Shown here: positions 25,196-35,584 of the stretch, in pieces
Position numbering within the stretch: position 1 is the stretch's first letter
How the letters are laid out: the number at the start of each line of letters is the position of its first letter
NCBI GenBank assembly: GCA_025642075.2
Contig: JAODUO010001800.1
Coordinates: forward strand, 1 to 64,000
DNA from: Ridgeia piscesae
Taxonomy: Eukaryota > Annelida > Polychaeta > Sabellida > Siboglinidae
Reading direction: 5' to 3'
DNA: 64,000 bases
Made by a program: the position numbers and the translations under genes
Notes under the pieces: model-generated
Databases searched by the model: none
What the model saw: only the letters and a program-made list of their open reading frames with translations
What the model was told of the DNA's origin: nothing

Positions 25196-25740
25196 AGACA
25201 ACTTTCACATGTATCTGCCAACAAAAATGTAAATAATATGTTCATGTATTATAAACAGTGAAATGTGTTGCTCACAATTGATTGACAATGAAAATAACAT
25301 TAGAGCAACCAGAACACCAAGCAAACTAACATGATACAACATTTATATAATACAAATGATATTTCATACAATGAAAACATCACACATTATTCTATAGTAG
25401 AAATATACCCCAATTAATGTTAACAGTAACTGATTTAGGATCATTCCAGAATATTTCGAGTAGCATGCCCAGTTTTTCACTATGTCAGAACTAAAAAACG
25501 TTCCCAATGATTTTATAAAAACAACATGTATTCTACAATTATTCTATGGATTGAGTTACCTCCATTTCAATAATTCCCCCTATCACTCAATTCTTATAGT
25601 GCGGTATCAAATCTCCTCAACAACGAAGAAATAAATACATTTATATTTGAGAAATATTTGAAATACTTTTAAAGTATCTATGAAGTGATGTTTAAAGATA
25701 AAAGTATTTTGAATTCTCAGAAGTATTTTTATTTGAAATA
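25196..25740. repeat. Dispersed repeat, direct copy at 43,025-43,600
   Basis: Strong direct similarity runs across about 400 bp, including AACCAGAACACCAAGCAAAC and CATTTATATAATACAAATGA blocks. Similarity continues more weakly into an AT-rich part with AAATACTTT motifs. Non-coding in both copies. Confidence 0.8.
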
Positions 25741-25869
25741 GTGTCCAATGTGTTGATTGTCTGTAGCATTGTCCTTGTCAAAGTGGTTTATACTTTACTC
25801 CCTGGCAGACCTACTTAATTAAACACCATCTCATGACTGTAGGAAGCATCCAGCCAAGCTGTAATTAAT

Positions 25870-26058
25870 TAATCAAGACGGTTTGTGTACAAATATCCAC
25901 CATCGTCTATAGCCAGTTACTTGTTTACACAGCTAAGTGAATTGGAACAATGACGGGTGAACAGACTTGCCCAAGGTTCGACACAGCACCACATGGTTTC
26001 GTTCTCGTAGTTGAGAGTCTGAAGCCGAGTCCAAGGCTTTAAACCACTGCGCCACTGT
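25870..26058 (-). mobile_element. tRNA-derived SINE
   Basis: On the minus strand the unit starts near 26,058 with GTGGCGCAGTGGTTTAAAGC (A box) and CTTGGACTCGGCTTCAG, then a B-box-like TGTCGAACCTTGG near 25,975. A body follows with GGGCAAGTCTGTTCACCC, CATTGTTCCAATTCAC, AGCTGTGTAAA and CTGGC. This order (tRNA head, then GGCAAG...CACTT...CATTG.TCCAGT...AGCTGTAAATG-like body) is that of a widespread animal tRNA-related SINE. The tail runs toward 25,870. It has been copied by LINE machinery and inserted into the family A element; no target duplication was checked. Confidence 0.7.
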
Positions 26059-26360
26059 ACATAGTTGATATATTTATTTAGGCCTTATTACATTCAGGTG
26101 TCAAGTCGGCCATATACGAAAGTTTTACTAGTGATCCATAGCGAAGGCTTGGTCGAAGAGGTACAGAGAGTCATACAAATGTATGCCAGCCATAAGATGG
26201 AACTTCCGTGCTCTCAGCGGAGAACAAAATATGGGGGATAACCCTCAGCACTTGTTGACTGCTGCCCTTACAAATTATCAGTTGATTTGTGGTAAATAAG
26301 CCGTTGGATTGATTATGAACAAATCAACTGACTCTTGACACAAGCAGAAATCTTGTTTCA

Positions 26361-26640
26361 TTAGCTTAGGCATATCTGTTCCCAAGGACTGCAATTCCGA
26401 CATGGACGGTCATTGTGGGCAGCGGCCAGGCCAGAGTTCTGACAAAGATGTAATTCACCATTCTCTCTTTCTGTGTGCCATGGGCATGGGCTGGTGGATC
26501 TGCAGGTAAATATACAGCTGTAGTGTCTTCTGCAGCTCCAATTGCTTGCGTCCTGAAAAAACAGCCATGTTGTCAAGGTTCGCTAGGACTTGGCCGGACG
26601 TTCTTGCTAGAGCCATGGTTCCATCCCTATAAATAAACAG
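26361..26640 (-). other. Weak candidate exon, unidentified
   Basis: On the minus strand an acceptor-like TTTATTTATAG at about 26,630 is followed within 10 bp by ACCATGG, a good Kozak context. The ATG opens a 57-codon frame rich in leucine and glutamine (MALARTSGQVLANLDNMAVF at its start). No family was recognised, no partner exon was found, and it lies inside a transposon. It may be chance. Confidence 0.2.
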
Positions 26641-27358
26641 GACATGCTGTAGTGCTAAATATTGACTGTTTGAATTTACTATGTTTTTATATGACAAAAG
26701 ATCATTCAATATGCGCCAAATAAGCAGCATATATATGTTACAGTGTAATAAATGAACAGTCTCTTTACTTTAGTTGCAGTGTGTTGGAAATGTATATCAA
26801 CAGGGACAGGATTAGGCTAGATGCATTTAGCAAGCAAATGGGACTGTAAGGATGGAACGGGTCATGGATAGAGTACAGAAGTTTCTGGCAGATGACATAC
26901 CACCGTACACTCACTAACATGACAGCTGACAGGAGTGACAGATACTGAGGTGCCTTTATTGTTGCACAGATAGATAGATGGTGATGCTGCTCCAGCTGCT
27001 GTCTTCATTGAATAGAGATGTGTGTATGTTTATGTGGTGATACATATTACATAAACTAAGGTTTGATAACTGATTACATGATCACTTAGTGTTTATGCAC
27101 TAGAGTTGACAGTGCTCAGTCATGCAATTTCTTAATGTTGGTAAATGTGGTATTGAATACATAATTGGTAAAATAATACTGCGTCTTACAAACATTTCAC
27201 TCCACTATGACATTCCTCTCACAAAATGACAATAGCATTTATCGCTACATTGTTTGTGTCATGTTGTATCTTATATTAAGTGCTTTAATTTATATTATCC
27301 AATAAACACAAATGTTGGCACCTCAAAATATTAAACGAACAGGAATATCTATGACAAT

Positions 27359-27366
27359 GTATATTG
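27359..27366. repeat. 8-bp target site duplication (left), GTATATTG
   Basis: Identical octamer at 29,278-29,285 on the far side of the hAT element. Confidence 0.9.
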
Positions 27367-29277
27367 CAGAGATGGAGTAATCGTACTCGTGTACTCGTAC
27401 TCGAGTACGAGTACTTTTTGAGTACTCGTACTCGAGTACGAAGGAAAGTAATCGTACTCACGATTACTTCTCACGATTACATATTTTTCATATGAACAGT
27501 TGCAAGCAAATATATTAGACAGATAAAATGGCAATATTAGAAGTAATCTAATAAATGTAATAATAATCAAGGTATTAATTTTCTATTACTGTTGAGCATT
27601 TCAGTTAAATAAATATTCAGTCAGATTTCCCTAATTAATACCTTCTCTTCCCAGAGAAGCCACATCACCTCACCCTCCTGTTTAGTACAAAGTACAAGTT
27701 ATATTGTGACAGTCCCTGGGAAGCACTGCAGGAGATAAGCATCCCCTAACATCTTGCTTTGTAATTTTAGAAGCCAAGGCCGTTTGCTCTGTCAGTATGG
27801 TGTGAATGACTGGTCATATTTCAACATCCAGAATCCTGATAGCTAGGTCTGGGCAGATTAGCTACTAAATCTATTAGTATTATATTATTAAGTGCAACTG
27901 TAAACCTGTCTAAATCACAACTATTCTGTGTTTGTCCCCATCCAGACATGATTATGCAGCTGGGAAATTCTCTTTAAATACCAAATATTCTTAGAGGATT
28001 CTATTCTTTGTGTTGAAATACTGAATACGATGAAAAGTATCTCAAATACTTTTTCATATGTTTTCAAATACTTTTCATTTTGTATTACTGTAAATAACTG
28101 TCAATGCAACTTGTATATTGAGACATCTAGTTTATGGGCATAATTGGTGTTTTGCTCATATGATGACAGACCAATGCTAGAGGGTATTGTTATTGCTAAC
28201 TGCATCACAGTGATATCTGACTGAAAGACGTAAAGGCCAAAATATATTGTTTGTATGTTAAGCCAGGAGGTCCATAATAATGTAATGCCTATGTTGCCCT
28301 CAGAAGAGACACTGCTAATCACTGCTAATGTTGTGAGGAAGGCTCAACTTCAAAGTCAGCCAGAAAACCAGAATAAACTGGTGCCAAATTGAAGCCTGAC
28401 TAAAGAACAAAAGGGGATATTGACCTATGGTCACTGTTAGGTATTAATCCATCCTCTGGCTCTGAGCAATGGCCACTGCAGGGCCATGGGGAAGCCTGCT
28501 GTTAAGTGTCTTCATCAGTAGTACTCCAATGTTGGGTGGGGGTTGCAGTGCATTAGTAATCAGTTTAGCAGAGCATTACATACGACAGTATGAAAAAATG
28601 TTGATACTGACAATGTATTTGAATTTTTTTTGAAAGAGTCAAATACTTCAGGAAAATATTTAAATACAAATAGCACAATTCTAAACATCAAATACAAATA
28701 CTCAAAACAGTATTTAAATACTTTCAAATACAAATGTATATGACCCCATGTCTGGACCCATCTGATATACTACATATTTGAATTGGATACCCTTTTGAAT
28801 ATGCCCCCCTGGTTTTGAAGTGTTGTTATTGTAATGTATTTGATCATGTGTATTTGAAATTTTTAAATGCCTCCTATTTGTATTTGATTCAGAAACCATA
28901 AATTAAGTTATTAATCCAGCGTTAAATGATTCATCAAATACCTAAGAAAGTCGTCTAATTATTATTAATAATAACACCTGGATAAATGGATATGGCCAAT
29001 CAGTTAGAACATTAGTGACACAACAACAAGAACAAGAATGACACCTAGAGTTCCATGAAAGTCACCTTTATGTTAGAAACAGGATATTCATTAAAGTAAT
29101 CACTAAAGTAATCATGATTACATTGTAAAAAAGTAATCGTACTCGTACTCTAAGTATATTGTAAATAATCGTACTCGTACTCAATTATATTTGTTTCTGA
29201 GTACTCGTACTCATGCATGTTCAAAATAATCGTACTCGTACTCGAAGTACATTTGTATTATACTCACTCCATCTCTG
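27367..29277. mobile_element. hAT-superfamily non-autonomous transposon (1.9 kb)
   Basis: The left end CAGAGATGGAG and the right end CTCCATCTCTG form perfect 11-bp terminal inverted repeats, starting CAG as hAT ends do, flanked by a perfect 8-bp duplication GTATATTG, the hAT signature. Both subterminal regions are packed with CGTACTCG/CGAGTACG motifs: left about 27,378-27,470 with the palindrome ACTCGAGT; right about 29,070-29,250 with ACTCGTACTC four to five times. Such arrays are typical hAT transposase-binding regions. No hAT transposase (BED finger or dimerisation domain) was seen, so it depends on another copy. An inner part (about 28,100-28,760) recurs inverted at 43,460-44,080. AAATACTTT-type AT motifs are abundant inside. 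Confidence 0.9.
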
Positions 29278-29285
29278 GTATATTG
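29278..29285. repeat. 8-bp target site duplication (right), GTATATTG
   Basis: Perfect match to 27,359-27,366; immediately follows the terminal CTCCATCTCTG. Confidence 0.9.
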
Positions 29286-30319
29286 TTAACTGGCAAAATG
29301 TAATATTGACATCACGATAATGTGCATGGTGGATCATCTGAATTACTTGCTAACCATTGGATTAATTTTTTTTAAATTACATTATGATTTGCACGACACA
29401 GTGGTTGAGGTAGGGAATTCCACTCATTACTAATTGGAGAAGAAACTAGTTCAAATGTTTGCGAGTGTTTGCGAAATCCCAATGATGTTGTATTGGATAA
29501 GTGATCTTGTGGGATATCTACGTTCCATCTAGTATATTATGCTGGTCTGTTAATATTTCTTCTTGTTTGCTCGGTGTGTCCCCAATATTTCAAAAAACTA
29601 CTAATATTGCAAATTTGCAAGTGATTTTTTACAGTACATAGTTATGTCTCATCATAGCTAATTATTCATCCTTTACTGTAAGCCTGTAACATGTCCTAGT
29701 ATCAATGTTGTATGAGTATCTGGACTGATACAGCACACAGAATTTGTAATTTGTTCTCTCACTGAACAAATAACATGAATGATTGAAAACAACATTCGCA
29801 ATGCTATTTTTTAATGTTTGAATAATATGTTTACTGAAAAATATAGCAGTCATGTTGGCATTTTCAGAGCGGTCAACCTGAAAATAGGAACTGCATGCGT
29901 AGCTACGAAACTCGAAAGGCGATACTTTTGAAGTTATTTAGCGAGTGATATCAAAGTGCCTATATTATCACGAGTTCATGCGGATTGACTATGACGTCTA
30001 TGATCTGGCTTGCATTCAGCTGTTTTGTGTGTGTTATTGACATGCAGCTTTACCTTATTTTTATGCCTATGTTCATGCAAACGTGTGAAAGTAGGATAAA
30101 ATAAAACAAATAATAATGAATAACAATATCGGACGGCCTAACTCGCTTGGACCTAGTTAGCGGCTCCGTGATCCCGTGTACATACCTTCTAGAACGTTAA
30201 CTGTGGTGGACGTTTACGAACTATATCAGTATGTACATACGTCATCTCGACAGACATCGCAATGTGTCTAATGGTACAAGATTCAAATAATTTAGATACA
30301 GAAGACTTGATAATATTTA

Positions 30320-30520
30320 CTAACCTTCTTGCCGCGCTTTGATGACTTGGCTACGGCGACGGAAGAATTCGACCGGTAACCCGTTTCGACGACTATCGTT
30401 GGTGATTAAATATCGCGCTAATATCGTTTGCACAGCTCCATATTTCAAAAATCGACGTCGCCGACGTTTCTGCAGATCTTGACCCAGTATATACGGTGAG
30501 AAACATCCTATTCGAAGCAA
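30320..30520 (-). pseudogene. Basic-rich exon relic in right arm of family A element
   Basis: It is the second copy of the frame seen at about 88-300, with QDLQKRRRRR followed by a KYGAVQTILARYLIT segment. Conservation of this reading across copies, with amino-acid changes but few stops, suggests it once coded. A shorter relative with QDPTKRRR occurs in the family B element at about 56,490-56,535. It lacks an ATG, so it would have to be an internal exon. Function is unknown; a nuclear targeting or DNA-contact role is a guess from the arginine run. Confidence 0.4.
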
Positions 30521-30846
30521 CGTTCTTCGAACAGATGTCCTTCTTCGAAGTTCGCGTATCTTACAACATTGTGTTTACAACGGCGATAGCATTGACGCAC
30601 GCAATCGAACACGTGACTTTAAGGCCGGTTCTGCGTGCTGAGTGGTCAGACCACGGTCAGACAACAGAAAGAGGCGCATCATGGACGCCTCTATGAAGCC
30701 GATGATTTCAGTAAAATTATCCACTTTGGAATTATTTTACTAATAAACCACTGACGTTAAAAATGTGATTACCGTTCAGAATGGTTGCTTTGTATTAGCT
30801 CTTTCACGTGCATAGCACTTAATATTTCCCTTTTGGTTCCCTTTAA

Positions 30847-33690
30847 GCTGGTGAAATGCAATGCGAATCAAATTTGAACATGGGCATAACCAGAGATGGT
30901 ATAGTTTGTGAGCGTAAAATCTACCGTGGGCATATTGCGGACATATTCAAATTGTCTTGCGAAGCACATGACGTCCCCTTCCTATGATAACCTACATATA
31001 TATATGTGTAGATGACGACTCAGGTGATACAACCAAGGCGAGAATATGACGGTTGTTAACTCCCTCAAGACTCGGTCGACACTAGTCTCGCTTAACCGAC
31101 TGTCGGTCGGCTGCGGAACTACGCCGAGAAGACAGTCTGGTGAGTCTCCCGGCTTTTGAATGTGTATCCGTGTGATCTATGCAATGCTGCAACCTCACGG
31201 ACACTGGTTAATCCTGCTGTAATTTCATTTTATAAACAACTGCAAATTTGTATTTCTATTTATTTTGTGTTAATATAAGGGCTCATGACACAGTTAGACT
31301 TCCTGTTTGGTTACCGATGACACATAGTCCCATATATTTTTTTATTTAGATTTTTTTCAACATTCACCTGCTGTGACATAGGTGCATTTGAGCAGTCTGA
31401 TTTCCAGGTGTGATTGTGGAAGCTGTTGACAGTGAAATGGTGAATTATTAGCTGATTTTATTAAGCGGATGGGTACCTGGCAGTAATTTGGCTTGTTGAC
31501 ACCTCTGTTGTATTACTGCCTGCATTCATTTGTAAATAGTGACGGGTGTCATACATAGCGGCACTTTACGAGAGAACGAAATATTGGAATTTGACTACAC
31601 TTGACCAGCATGTCATTGAGATGATGATAACAACAGGCAATAATTTTTAGAATTTTCCTGCGTCTAGTTTCCTTATAATCCTACAAAACGCTAACATGGT
31701 GGCCAATGGGAAAGTTAACTGTGTCATGAGCCCATAAGTTTAATTTTGAATAGTTTTTATAATACAGCATTATTTGAAAAAAATGTATCCTTATTTAATT
31801 TGTATGTTATTCGTTTCAAATTCACCGTGCTTTCAGGGTCATTACCACTTTTAGGGGGTATACCATATGCTATACAGTCTTAGCTCAATGTATGATAATT
31901 TTAGATTTTATGTAAAATGTTACAAAGCAAAGAATTTGTTAAATTTATGTTAAAGGAAATGTCGCGGGTTATCCCGCTCACATGACTCGACTAGATCACA
32001 TGATCTCGGAAAAAGGCGTGGTTCTTGACACAATTTCCCCCCTATTGAAATTCATATTGACCAATGAATACCATCGGAATGTTTTCGACGGGTAAAATTT
32101 GTTACATTGTATGCGTTCGTGCAAGTCAGATCGTTGAACTTTTCGTTGTGTTTATTTATAGAAATATTAATATATTTTAGCTTCAGTGTATCATTGAAAA
32201 AAGATTCATAGCTTTTTTACTGTGTAAATATGAACCTTGTACATCGATGCGGGACACAAAGTAGGCCTAATCTATGATGATCAATCAATTTGGTGCCTTT
32301 TCCATGTCGCTCGGTGCGTTAGCGGCTGTTTATAACGTATGCACTGGCACATGGCGCCATAGCAAGTATAACGTAGTTAAACGGACGCGTGATCGATGTT
32401 GTAATTTGTGCAATCCCCATTTTTATTAGTTACATGTTAGAAACTTATGATTGGATGCTTGTTATATATGCAATACCGTTGTCTAGTAATCCGTACATTA
32501 GGGACAAAAAGTTACGAAATTTCGAAACAGTGAAATTTAGTGCAGTGTCTATTATTGTCACGATTATATGCCTGTGCGTTTTTTTCATATGCAATGAATA
32601 CGGGAATATATTCCTAATCTGAACAATCAACATTGTCAGTGGTTCATGTTTAGTAAATTATGTTAATAACATTACAAACAGTTAATATTTTCACATTAAT
32701 TTGTATCACCTGAAACGTGTAATATAATTATTGTTTAATAATGTTGTCTATAATAATACTACCTATCCATTTTGTTACTATATACTTGTGATGTATTTAT
32801 ATGAATCAATCTCTTGTCATGATCTATATTTCATGTAACAAATATTCAGCCATTCTGATTTATTTTTTTCTTCTAATCTTGGAGCAAATTGTTGAAAATG
32901 TAGCTATAATAGAAAAATCATTCGTTTTAAATAATACATGTGTTAATATACCAGTTCATGTTCAACTTAGTTTTAATTTCTATACTGTGAAATGTTGTAA
33001 TAGTAGCTCATTTGGTGTATTTGTCATTGTACATTAAGAAATGCCGTAAGCAGTACAGACAGTTTCTTGTTAAATTATGTAATTTTCACGACTTCAACAT
33101 CACTGAACAATATTTTGCACACTTACACAAGAATACTTGGAATTGTGGCTATAACTACTGGGATGTTTCTATTATGGCAGAACTGTGATATCAGCAGAAA
33201 TGGGTGGTACGGCTACATTTATTCTTCCATCACATCCGATGCTCAACTGAAAGTTATGTCCATTGGAAATATGCTCACATAATGGAAGCTGTTGTTCAAC
33301 TGATAATTGTAGACATTGCTCCTGACATGGGTCGACTCATCAGTAACTGACAGGTAGAAGTGGCTGTTGTCTTAACAAACCAGATGCCAGAATTGTGTGG
33401 AGTTCCACACACAAATTACGAACTTAAGTGCATATTGGACGGACTTATGTTACCTATCGTGAAGTTATGAACTGTACTTCAATACATATTGTGCAAATAC
33501 ACTTGTTGTAAGAAAACATAATAAACCGGAAAATTATATAAAAGTATGACGTTAGACGAAACATTCCTTTCTTATTTAGGAGGTATTAATAATAATGACC
33601 TACTTAAATCATAAACAAATTATATTGAAGATTATTAACCTCAACTAATATGTCGGTCATCCTATTATGATTCTGACAAGTTTAGCGAAC
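30847..33690. other. Mostly unannotated; possible non-coding first exon at about 31,040-31,142
   Basis: A CpG-containing segment at about 31,040-31,142 ends in GACAGTCTG|GTGAGT, a strong splice-donor match, without a long open frame. This could be an untranslated first exon or chance. The rest is AT-rich with no recognisable gene; short open frames at 32,389-33,282 have hydrophobic stretches but no recognised family. Confidence 0.3.
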
Positions 33691-33720
33691 CAAACCAAAC
33701 CAAATCAAACCAAAAAAACA
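33690..33720. repeat. (ACCAA)n-like simple repeat
   Basis: AACCAAACCAAACCAAATC followed by an A-rich run; imperfect pentamer repeat. Confidence 0.8.
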
Positions 33721-33892
33721 TGTTTTAGTGTCTTAAGCACAAACATTCAATCAATAAATTTAACGAATTGGAGGCTTTCCTGGAAGAGCTAACTAGTAAT
33801 TTTCTTATTTAATATGATTTGTTTTACAGGAAACCTGGACATCCGAAAATTATGTCTTATCACAATTTTCTTTACATGGTTGTATGGTTGTT

Positions 33893-34482
33893 TTGCACAA
33901 AGTAAAACATGCAGTAAAAATGGAGGGCTAATCATATATGTTGACAATAACTATAGATCTGAAGTAAAATTAAAACTAAACATGTATGAACACTGGGAAG
34001 GGTCAATAGTCGAAATAAATGGTGGTAATCTCTAAAAGCGATCTGAAACATAAAATTATATAGATCTCTACGAACATTTAATGATACACTAAATGCTTTT
34101 ATAAACGAATATTCTTCTATATATTATTAGAATACAATTAAAAAAAATTCTCATCCTTGCAGGAGATTTTAATATAAATATGCTCAACTTAAATGAAAGT
34201 TATACATATAGTAGATTTTTTATTCCTTAATATCACGTAGCCTTTTCCCACATATTATGTTTCCAGCTAGATTTACTAGAACAAATGGTAGTTTAATTGA
34301 TAATTTATTTTCCAAACTTAGTCAATCTATGTTGGAAAGTACTGCTGGGATTTTAATTTAAAACATTCTCATCATCAACCATATGTTATATTTATGAACA
34401 CTTCATTGTGTACAAAACCTTCACCTAAGTGTGTTAAAATTAATGTATTAAATGACGACGCAATGCATGAAGTTTAAAAATT
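33893..34482 (+). pseudogene. Endonuclease fragment of a LINE (CR1/L2/Jockey-like)
   Basis: The plus-strand reading has SKNGGLIIYVDNNYRSEVKL, then after stops and shifts AGDFNINMLNLN (the GDFN motif of apurinic-type endonucleases) near 34,160, then PARFTRTNGSLIDNLF near 34,265, matching the PTRxxxxxxTLIDNIF segment before the SDH box. These mark the second half of a LINE endonuclease domain, which nicks target DNA for reverse transcription. Several stops and frameshifts are visible. The 5' side begins abruptly near 33,893 and the 3' side ends where another LINE in opposite orientation begins, so the reverse transcriptase is absent. Exact clade is uncertain. Confidence 0.7.
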
Positions 34483-35584
34483 AAATTATATTGCCTTCCT
34501 CTAGGTCCTTTTTCCAAGTATCCATCATTTATCTCGTATCCTGCTGACGTGCCCTGCCCAGGTCCACTTCCGTTTTCTGACTTGTTCAATCACGTCTGTG
34601 ACCTTTGTCTTTTCTCTTACCCAGATGTTTGTTTTTCTGTCCCGGTATGTGATATATAAAATACTCCTTTCCATCTTTGTTCATGCGGCTGCTAGCTTGT
34701 TCTTTGCTTGGGTGCTGAGTGCCCATGTTTCCGCTCTGTATGTCATTGCTGGAAGTACGCACGAGTTGTAGACTTGTCTCTTCAAGTGTGTTCCAGTGTT
34801 ACCCTTGAAGACGCTGCGGTGCTTGGCGAATGCCGCCGATCCGGCCATGATTCTTCTATGAATCTCATTGTCTTGGTTTTGTCTCTGGTGCTGTATCTCT
34901 CTCCCAGGTAGATGTAGCTTTCAACGTTCTCGATCTGAGTATTGTTGATATATATTACTGTGTCGTTTCCCATCATCACCTTTGTCTTCAACTTGCACAT
35001 ATTCAGAGGCTGATTTTCACTTTCACCAGCTAATTCCTGCAGCATTTGTCGTAGTTCATGTGGTGCATTTGCGCATATGAGTATGTCGTCAGCAGAGCGA
35101 AGGTGACAAAGATATTCGCCGTCTAACTTCAAGCCTCTGGTTTCCCAAGTCAGTCGTCGGAATATGCTTTCGAGTGCTGCCATAAACAACTTGGGCGATA
35201 TGGTATCTCCCTGCCGTAAACCTCTCCTGATGTTGATCTTGTTGCTTTCTTTGTGTAAGTGGAGCTGTTGGTGTAGATATCCTTCAGGAGTTCGATGTAC
35301 GTATGTCCTATCCTCTGTTCTTAAAGCGAGGTCAGTACTGCATGAGTTTGCACTGAGTCGAAGGCTTTCTCGTAGTCGACGAATGCGATTGCATGGGTAT
35401 TATATTCTCTGCACTTCTCCTTCAGTTGGTTTACGACGTGGATGTGGTCTGTCGTTGAGCATCTGCTTCTGAATTCAGCTTGCTCTCATGGCTGGTTTTC
35501 GTCGAGTGTCTTCTCTAGCCTTTCGTTAGTACTTTTGTGAATACTTTATAGATGTTTAATAGTAGACATATTGGTCTGTGATTG
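34483..35584 (-). pseudogene. LINE reverse transcriptase, C-terminal two thirds (part 2 of split LINE)
   Basis: Read on the minus strand from 35,584, segments occur in order: RPICLLLNIYKVFTKVL (RT palm start), a region with the AFVDYEKAFDSV-type block now shifted, LFMAALESIFRRLTWETRGL, then the catalytic block reading HLRSADDILICA where the family has F/Y-ADD (Phe to Ser change), LKTKVMM, ENVESYIYLG, and a tail with AETWALSTQAKNKLAAA, WVREKTKVTDVIEQVRK and WAGHVSRI. It continues the LINE begun at 38,770-39,672; the TTAA element between them split it. Several frameshifts make it dead. The product would copy LINE RNA at nicked chromosomal DNA. Confidence 0.85.

Larger units (their letters stand above)
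23762..30846. mobile_element. Family A TTAA-target DNA element, both ends present (7.1 kb)
   Basis: The left end TTAAAGGGAACCAAAAGGGA (23,762) and the right end, its reverse complement at 30,827-30,846, form terminal inverted repeats that continue with homology for about 115 bp (CACGTGAAAGAGTTAATA-type block, then GTAATCACAT, then the GACGTTAA/GTCAG block). TTAA occurs at both boundaries. The right 625 bp match 1-626 and, more distantly, 62,285-63,075. The element hosts a SINE (about 25,870-26,058), a hAT element (27,367-29,277) and other repeats, so its native length was shorter. A short first-exon candidate lies near the left end. AGGG-type termini after TTAA favour Kolobok/T2 over piggyBac; no catalytic domain was seen. 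Confidence 0.7.
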
